Source: an uncultured Gammaproteobacteria bacterium
GTDB lineage: Bacteria; Pseudomonadota; Gammaproteobacteria; Pseudomonadales; Pseudohongiellaceae
DNA: 64,000 nt
Direction: 5' to 3'
Assembly (NCBI GenBank): GCA_903862645.1
Contig: CAIOZF010000235.1
Span: 1 to 64,000, forward strand
Shown: positions 58,182 through 64,000 of the stretch, in pieces
Position numbering within the stretch: the first letter of the stretch is position 1
Layout of the letters: every line of letters starts with the position of its first letter
Translations under genes and position numbers: made by a program
The notes under the pieces: generated by a model
Databases searched by the model: none
Told to the model about the DNA's origin: nothing
Seen by the model: only the letters and a program-made list of their open reading frames with translations

Positions 58182-60187
58182 TGAGCGCATCGAATAAGCC
58201 TGGTTTGATAGTGTCCGCACTGGTTGGTCTCAGAGACTGGACCAACGAGCGCCTTGCAATTGTGCCTGCGTGGGAACAGCACATGAGCAAGTACTATGCG
58301 CCGAAAAACTTCAACGTCTGGTATTTCTTCGGAGTCCTGTCACTGGTGGTGCTGGTAATGCAGTTGCTGACCGGTGTTTGGCTCACCATGAGTTACACCA
58401 ATAGCGCAGAGGCAGCGTTTGCTTCTGTCGAATACATTATGCGTGACGTGGAATGGGGTTGGTTATTGCGATATCTGCACTCCACCGGCGCCTCAGCGTT
58501 CTTCATTGTCGTGTATTTGCACATGTTCCGTGGCCTGATGTACGGCTCCTACAAGAAGCCGAGGGAGCTGGTCTGGGTCTTCGGTATGGCCATTTATCTG
58601 GTGCTTGTCATCGAAGGCTTCATGGGCTACGTGCTGCCGTGGGGTCAGATGTCCTACTGGGGTGCGAACGTAATCGTATCACTGGTCGGTGCGATCCCTG
58701 TGATAGGTGAAGATCTGTTGGTATGGGTGCGCGGTGACTACCTGATCTCCGGTGCCACGTTGAACCGTTTCTTCGCGCTGCATGTCGTTGCTCTACCGAT
58801 CGTACTGCTGGCTCTGGTTGTGTTGCACATCTTGGCGCTGCACGAAGTAGGCTCCAATAACCCGGACGGTATCGATATCAAGAAGAACAAGGGCCCGGAC
58901 GGTATTCCTCTAGATGGTATTCCATTCCATCCCTACTACACGGTGCATGATCTGGTCGGTGTCACGGTATTCTTTTTTGTGTTCTGCTTTGTTGTGTTCT
59001 TCGTGCCTGAAATGGGCGGCTATTTCCTTGAGCACGCCAACTTCCAGGAAGCAAATCCGCTACTGACTCCTGAGCACGTGCCTCCAGTCTGGTACTACAC
59101 TCCTTTTTACTCCATGCTGCGCGCCGTGACGGTGCCATTGTTCGGCATTGATGCGAAGTTCTGGGGTCTGATCGTAATGTTCGGTGCCATCGCTATCCTG
59201 TTCGTGTTGCCTTGGCTTGACCGCAGTCCGGTGAGATCAATGCGTTACAAAGGCTGGGGAAGCAGAATAGGACTGCTCGCATTCATCGTGAGCTTCCTGA
59301 TTTTGGGTGTACTGGGCACGATGTCGGTCAGCCCCGCGCGTACAGCGCTGGCGCAGATTATGACGGTCGTCTACTTCGGTTTCTTTTTCCTGATGCCATG
59401 GTTCACAGCGAAGGAAAAGACTCTACCTGAGCCTTCTCGTGTTACCGGCCGCTGGATCACCTGGAAGCAAATGATCATTACTCTGGCGCTGCTGGCTGCG
59501 CTGGTGGTACTGCCTCTGAAGGCGGTCGGTGCGGAAGCCAACGTCGAGCTTGATCACGTGGAATTGGACGTGACCAATCAGGAGTCTCTGCAGACCGGTT
59601 TCAAGTACTACATGAGCTACTGTGCCGGTTGTCACTCGTTGCAGTACGCCCGTTATGAGCGCACTGCCAACGACCTTGGCATCCCCATAGATTTGGTGTT
59701 GGATAACATCATATTCAATGATCACCAGATTGGTGACCTGATGGAGAACTCCATGTCGGTCGATAACGCCAAGAACTGGTTCGGTGCGTCGCCGCCAGAT
59801 CTGACGTTGATTGCTCGAGTGCGCAGCCCTGATTGGTTGTACACCTATCTGCGTTCGTTCTATGCCGACTCTTCTCGTCCCTGGGGAGTCAACAACTCCG
59901 TGTTCCCGAATGTCGGTATGCCGAACGTGATGCATGAACTGCAAGGGGATGTTGTTTGTCAGGGTGAAGCCGGACACTGCGAGCTGGAGAATGTCGCAGG
60001 CACTGGTTCGATGACCCCGGAAGAGTTCGATTCGACCGTCGCTGATATGGTGAACTTCCTGTACTACATTGGCGAGCCAATGCGTGCAGAGCGTCAGAAC
60101 ATGGGCTTTTACGTCCTTGGATTTCTGGCGATTCTGTTTGTGTTCGCGACCTTGCTGAATCGTGAGTATTGGAAAAAGATTCATTAA
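58181..60187 (+). CDS. petBC: Cytochrome b / cytochrome c1 fusion of the bc1 complex
   Basis: A single 668-residue frame. Residues 1-420 are cytochrome b, with heme ligands in LRYLHSTGASAFFIVVYLHMFRG-like and FFALHVVALPIVLLALVVLH segments and the Qo motif PVWY (in EHVPPVWYYTPFYSML). From 431 a hydrophobic stretch with an AVGA-EA end looks like the c1 signal sequence; c1 follows with heme site CAGCH at 481-485 and a C-terminal anchor. In Pseudomonas petB and petC are separate; a fused bc1 (fbcH) cleaved after synthesis is known in Bradyrhizobium. No stop or frameshift separates the parts here. Confidence 0.95.
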   Translation: MSASNKPGLIVSALVGLRDWTNERLAIVPAWEQHMSKYYAPKNFNVWYFFGVLSLVVLVMQLLTGVWLTMSYTNSAEAAFASVEYIMRDVEWGWLLRYLHSTGASAFFIVVYLHMFRGLMYGSYKKPRELVWVFGMAIYLVLVIEGFMGYVLPWGQMSYWGANVIVSLVGAIPVIGEDLLVWVRGDYLISGATLNRFFALHVVALPIVLLALVVLHILALHEVGSNNPDGIDIKKNKGPDGIPLDGIPFHPYYTVHDLVGVTVFFFVFCFVVFFVPEMGGYFLEHANFQEANPLLTPEHVPPVWYYTPFYSMLRAVTVPLFGIDAKFWGLIVMFGAIAILFVLPWLDRSPVRSMRYKGWGSRIGLLAFIVSFLILGVLGTMSVSPARTALAQIMTVVYFGFFFLMPWFTAKEKTLPEPSRVTGRWITWKQMIITLALLAALVVLPLKAVGAEANVELDHVELDVTNQESLQTGFKYYMSYCAGCHSLQYARYERTANDLGIPIDLVLDNIIFNDHQIGDLMENSMSVDNAKNWFGASPPDLTLIARVRSPDWLYTYLRSFYADSSRPWGVNNSVFPNVGMPNVMHELQGDVVCQGEAGHCELENVAGTGSMTPEEFDSTVADMVNFLYYIGEPMRAERQNMGFYVLGFLAILFVFATLLNREYWKKIH

Positions 60188-60234
60188 TCAGCGATTGATG
60201 AAAGTCAGCAAATCCGAAAATTGAGGTTGAGAGT

Positions 60235-60867
60235 ATGGGTGTGGTCGCAAAACGTTCTTCAATGACGTTCTATTCCGATGGTGCTAGTCAGTACAGTCAT
60301 CGTGTGAGAATAGTGTTGGCCGAGAAGGGAGTAACGGTCGAGACTATCGACGTTGATCCGGACAGAAAGCCTGAGGACCTCGCGTCTCTCAACCCCTACA
60401 ACAGTCTGCCAACACTAGTTGATCGTGATCTTGTGCTCTATGAAGCCAACATCATGATGGAATACCTGGATGAGCGCTTTCCTCATCCGCCACTGTTTCC
60501 TGTATACCCAGTAGCCAGGGCACAGAGTCGTCTCTGGATGTTCCGCATTCAGCGCGACTGGTGTGCTCTGGTCGATTTCATCATGACGGGGAAAGGAACT
60601 CCGGCAGAGCTGGACAAGGCGCGCAAGGAGCTGAAGGAGAGCCTGACGTCGATTGCACCGATCTTCTCCGAAAAACCCTATTTTATGAGTGACGAATTCA
60701 CTATCGTGGATTGTTGCGTGACGCCTATTCTCTGGCGTCTGCCCGCAATGGGTATCGAGCTCTCCGATTCGAAGGCCCTGCAGCCCTTGCTGGAGTATCG
60801 TGCGCGCTTGTTCACGCGTGATTCCGTGCGAGCTAGTCTGTCGGAACAGGAAAGGGAGATGGTTTGA
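60235..60867 (+). CDS. sspA: Stringent starvation protein A
   Basis: The 210-residue protein is GST-like: thioredoxin-fold start ([24 protein letters not shown]), [35 protein letters not shown]. It lacks glutathione transferase catalysis and binds RNA polymerase. It lies 47 nt after petBC, as in Pseudomonas. Confidence 0.96.
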   Translation: MGVVAKRSSMTFYSDGASQYSHRVRIVLAEKGVTVETIDVDPDRKPEDLASLNPYNSLPTLVDRDLVLYEANIMMEYLDERFPHPPLFPVYPVARAQSRLWMFRIQRDWCALVDFIMTGKGTPAELDKARKELKESLTSIAPIFSEKPYFMSDEFTIVDCCVTPILWRLPAMGIELSDSKALQPLLEYRARLFTRDSVRASLSEQEREMV

Positions 60868-60918
60868 CGGTATCAAGGTGCAGTGTCCCGCAGGTGATAG
60901 TCCTAATTGGTACATAGC

Positions 60919-61341
60919 ATGACTATGACATCCAGCCGTCCTTACATTCTTCGGGCACTCTATGAGTGGATCGTGGAGAATGGCTGCACTCCCTACATCC
61001 TTGTCAATGCCTTTGGTCCCGGTGTCAGGGTGCCACAAGAGCATGTCAAGGATGGACAAATTATCCTCAATATTTCGCCTTCTGCTGTTAATGGCTTGCG
61101 CATCATGGATGAAGCAATTGATTTCAGTGGCAGATTTGCAGGCATTCCGACGCCGGTCTATGTGCCAGTCGGCTCTGTAATGGGGATATATGCTCGCGAG
61201 AATGGACAGGGCATGGTCTTCGAGCCTGAGAAATCTCAGCCTCAGCCGCCCGTTCCTCCCGCGCCGCAGCCAGTTGGAAGTGCCGGGAAGTCTACTTCCA
61301 AAGAGACGACCAAACGCCCTACGCTGCGAGTCGTTAAATAG
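60919..61341 (+). CDS. sspB: ClpXP adaptor SspB
   Basis: From the ATG at 60919 the 140-residue protein has the SspB domain (RPYILRALYEWIVENGCTPYI, ILNISPSAVNGLRI, FSGRFAGIPTPVYVPVGSVMGIYAREN) and a flexible Pro-rich linker ending in TLRVVK, the ClpX-docking tail. It delivers ssrA-tagged proteins to ClpXP. Confidence 0.96.
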   Translation: MTMTSSRPYILRALYEWIVENGCTPYILVNAFGPGVRVPQEHVKDGQIILNISPSAVNGLRIMDEAIDFSGRFAGIPTPVYVPVGSVMGIYARENGQGMVFEPEKSQPQPPVPPAPQPVGSAGKSTSKETTKRPTLRVVK

Positions 61342-61374
61342 CTCACTAGGCTTTCAATTGATGTGACCGTTTCA

Positions 61375-61406
61375 GGATCAATCGCCGCACTCTGGGCGAC
61401 AGATCC
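61375..61406. terminator. Hairpin between convergent sspB and dolP
   Basis: GGATC..TCGCC and GGCGA..GATCC pair around an 8-nt loop with small internal bulges. There is no T-tract, so its role as a two-way terminator is uncertain. Confidence 0.35.
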
Positions 61407-61429
61407 TCAGAGGGCCGGCTCTTCGGATG

Positions 61430-62616
<1,187 letters not shown>

Positions 62617-62717
62617 CTAGCCTGCTGAAACTGGCCGCCATTTTACTTTAATTTTCTGAACTGTACATGAATCAGCGAGCGAATTGGGCCGAAACCTCTA
62701 GAGCGCATCGGCTCACG

Positions 62718-63101
62718 CTAACCCAGCTCAAATGCTCCTTGAATCCAATCGAACTGAAGTGATTGATCGGAATCTCCGGGAGATATTCCCAGGATGTCAA
62801 AGCGGCAGGGAATGCGATTGGTCAGACGCAGAGCGCTCAGGTAGCATTGTGCGGTTTTCCATAGCTTGCGCTGTTTGCGGTAATTGACGCTCTCGACGGC
62901 GGAGCCAAAAGCGCTGGATCTGCGATAGCGTACCTCTACAAAAACCAACTCCCTGGTAGTGCGCATGATCAGATCAATCTCACCGAGTTTGCATTGATAA
63001 TTCATGCACACCAATTGCAGGCCTTGTTCTGCGAGATATTGTGCAGCCACTTTTTCCTGCTGTTCGCCAAAGGCACGCGGGCCCCTTGAGAAATTTGTCA
63101 T
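62718..63101 (-). CDS. yraN: YraN family (UPF0102) endonuclease-like protein
   Basis: The 127-residue protein matches UPF0102: GEQQEKVAAQYLAEQGLQLVCMNYQCKLGEIDLI and LVFVEVRYRRSSAFGSAVESV, a PD-(D/E)XK-like core (E, D, ExR). Its function is unknown; it is next to lpoA in many gammaproteobacteria. Confidence 0.94.
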   Translation of the reverse strand: MTNFSRGPRAFGEQQEKVAAQYLAEQGLQLVCMNYQCKLGEIDLIMRTTRELVFVEVRYRRSSAFGSAVESVNYRKQRKLWKTAQCYLSALRLTNRIPCRFDILGISPGDSDQSLQFDWIQGAFELG

Positions 63102-63164
63102 CAGTTCACATCCAATGTGAGGCCGAAGGGAAACTACTTTCTGAGTATAGCAGTCAGCTGAAAA

Positions 63165-64000
63165 TCAGCGTGGCAGGACGCTGGCGACACCGTTGACGAT
63201 GACGGCATTGCTGAGTTCGCGGCGGATACCGCCATCGGGTTTCATTGTCAGAACTCCTGTGGCACCACTGATGCGGGTATAAGGGAACCGGCGCAACTGT
63301 TCCAGGCGCAGATAGAGCCTGAAACTATCGACGCCCATGGCGCGCAGACGCTGTATCGGACCCGAGGCGGCAGCCCAGGTTGCAGTGGCGTTCTGCTTGA
63401 GAGGATCGCTATCGCTGAGTATCCAGGGAGCATCGTTGAAAACGATACCATTCAGGTCGCGGTTGGCGGTTGGACTGCTGCCAGCGTCAAAAATGGACGG
63501 CATCGCGTAAACTGGAACATCCCCCGCGAAGTGGAACGACAAGGTTGGTTTGATCTGGCGACCTTCTGAGGGGTTTGCCAGCAGAAAGATGAAATCCACA
63601 TCCTGCCGTCTTCTTGGTACAAACTGAATGGTGCTGCGTGGGATCAGATTCCTGATTCTGGCGGCCCGCGCTTCACTGGCGTCGATACTGAAAAGTCTTT
63701 TCACCATCGGGGAATATTCACTTGCGCTTCCAAAAGTGTCGACGGAGACGATCTGGCCGCCCAGTGCTGTCCAGTAATTGATGAAGGTGTCCTGAATGCG
63801 CTGATAGTCTTCTCCTGTGGGCGTGAGTACCGCAGCGTTGCGATGACCTTCTTTCCAGGCGGTATCGGCTGCCTGCATGATCTCGTCCTCGGGAGCCAGC
63901 CCGAACTGGTAAAGACCTGCCGGAGCCCCGCCTCCCAGATCGCCATAGTTCAGGGCCAGGGTCGGGACGGGCATTGGATCGCTGGATCTCTGCATTCTGC
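63165..64000 (-). CDS. lpoA: Penicillin-binding protein activator LpoA, C-terminal part
   Basis: The frame runs off the right edge, so the N-terminus and signal sequence are missing; about 278 residues remain. They match the LppC/LpoA substrate-binding-like domain (PVPTLALNYGDLGG, FGLAPEDEIMQAADTAWKEGHRNAAVL, DVDFIFLLANPSEGRQIKP, LNGIVFNDAPWIL, GATGVLTM). LpoA activates PBP1A from the outer membrane. It is followed by yraN on the same strand. Confidence 0.93.
   Translation of the reverse strand, partial: RMQRSSDPMPVPTLALNYGDLGGGAPAGLYQFGLAPEDEIMQAADTAWKEGHRNAAVLTPTGEDYQRIQDTFINYWTALGGQIVSVDTFGSASEYSPMVKRLFSIDASEARAARIRNLIPRSTIQFVPRRRQDVDFIFLLANPSEGRQIKPTLSFHFAGDVPVYAMPSIFDAGSSPTANRDLNGIVFNDAPWILSDSDPLKQNATATWAAASGPIQRLRAMGVDSFRLYLRLEQLRRFPYTRISGATGVLTMKPDGGIRRELSNAVIVNGVASVLPR

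Noticed and set aside
59080..59100. Change of the cytochrome b PEWY motif to PVWY
   Set aside because: PVWY is the form I recall as normal for beta- and gammaproteobacteria, so it is a lineage mark and no anomaly.

Overview
The window is a chromosomal segment of a moderate-GC gammaproteobacterium. The gene order closely follows the Pseudomonas type: dksA-gluQ-cbrX-cbrA-cbrB-(sRNA)-pcnB-panB-panC, then npr-rapZ-ptsN-rpoN-lptB-lptA-lptC-kdsC-kdsD, then mlaC-ibaG-murA-hisG-hisD-algW, cysD-cysNC, zapG/zapE, rplM-rpsI-petA-petBC-sspA-sspB and dolP-diaA-yraN-lpoA. The cytochrome b Qo-site motif is PVWY, the form I associate with beta- and gammaproteobacteria. The sulfide:quinone oxidoreductase, SulP transporter, membrane pyrophosphatase and copper-monooxygenase-like protein suggest a free-living aquatic, perhaps marine, organism. 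I cannot fix the genus. I see no tRNA, rRNA, CRISPR, prophage or insertion sequence.

Region 1 (1-9650) is accessory. It holds an EF-hand protein cut by the window edge, a cytochrome c/copper-monooxygenase-like protein with a secreted partner, a cold-shock gene, an NHL beta-propeller (amidating-lyase-like) gene broken by one amber codon, and a DUF442-sulfide:quinone oxidoreductase fusion followed by a SulP transporter. Two gene remnants lie between them: a small multidrug resistance (SugE-like) gene and the C-terminus of a metallo-beta-lactamase-fold hydrolase directly upstream of the sulfide oxidase. Region 2 (9600-25800) has thiolase, acs, panC, panB, a deoxynucleoside kinase, pcnB, cbrB, cbrA, cbrX, gluQ, dksA, an aminotransferase and sfsA.

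The 620-nt gap between cbrB and pcnB is the most interesting stretch. On the minus strand it has a canonical GG-N10-GC sigma-54 promoter, an upstream inverted hexamer pair, several A-rich AAnAAnAA tracts separated by stem-loops, and a G/C hairpin at the end. This is the architecture and the genomic position of the Pseudomonas CrcZ RNA, which titrates Hfq/Crc. A matching A-rich tract sits just upstream of the ribosome binding site of a DUF4212/sodium:solute symporter operon at 36245, so the window may contain regulator, RNA and one target of a carbon catabolite repression circuit. rpoN and the PTS-Ntr genes (ptsN, npr, rapZ) are also present.

Region 3 (25800-37000) is mixed: Rieske ferredoxin, a Cys/Met-metabolism PLP enzyme, unknown membrane and secreted proteins, hppA, mrp, the symporter operon, and cupin and LysR remnants. 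Region 4 (37000-64000) is largely housekeeping, with notable losses or rearrangements: no folK next to pcnB, no hpf between rpoN and ptsN, mlaC without mlaFED or mlaB, no hisC after hisD, and cytochrome b fused to cytochrome c1.
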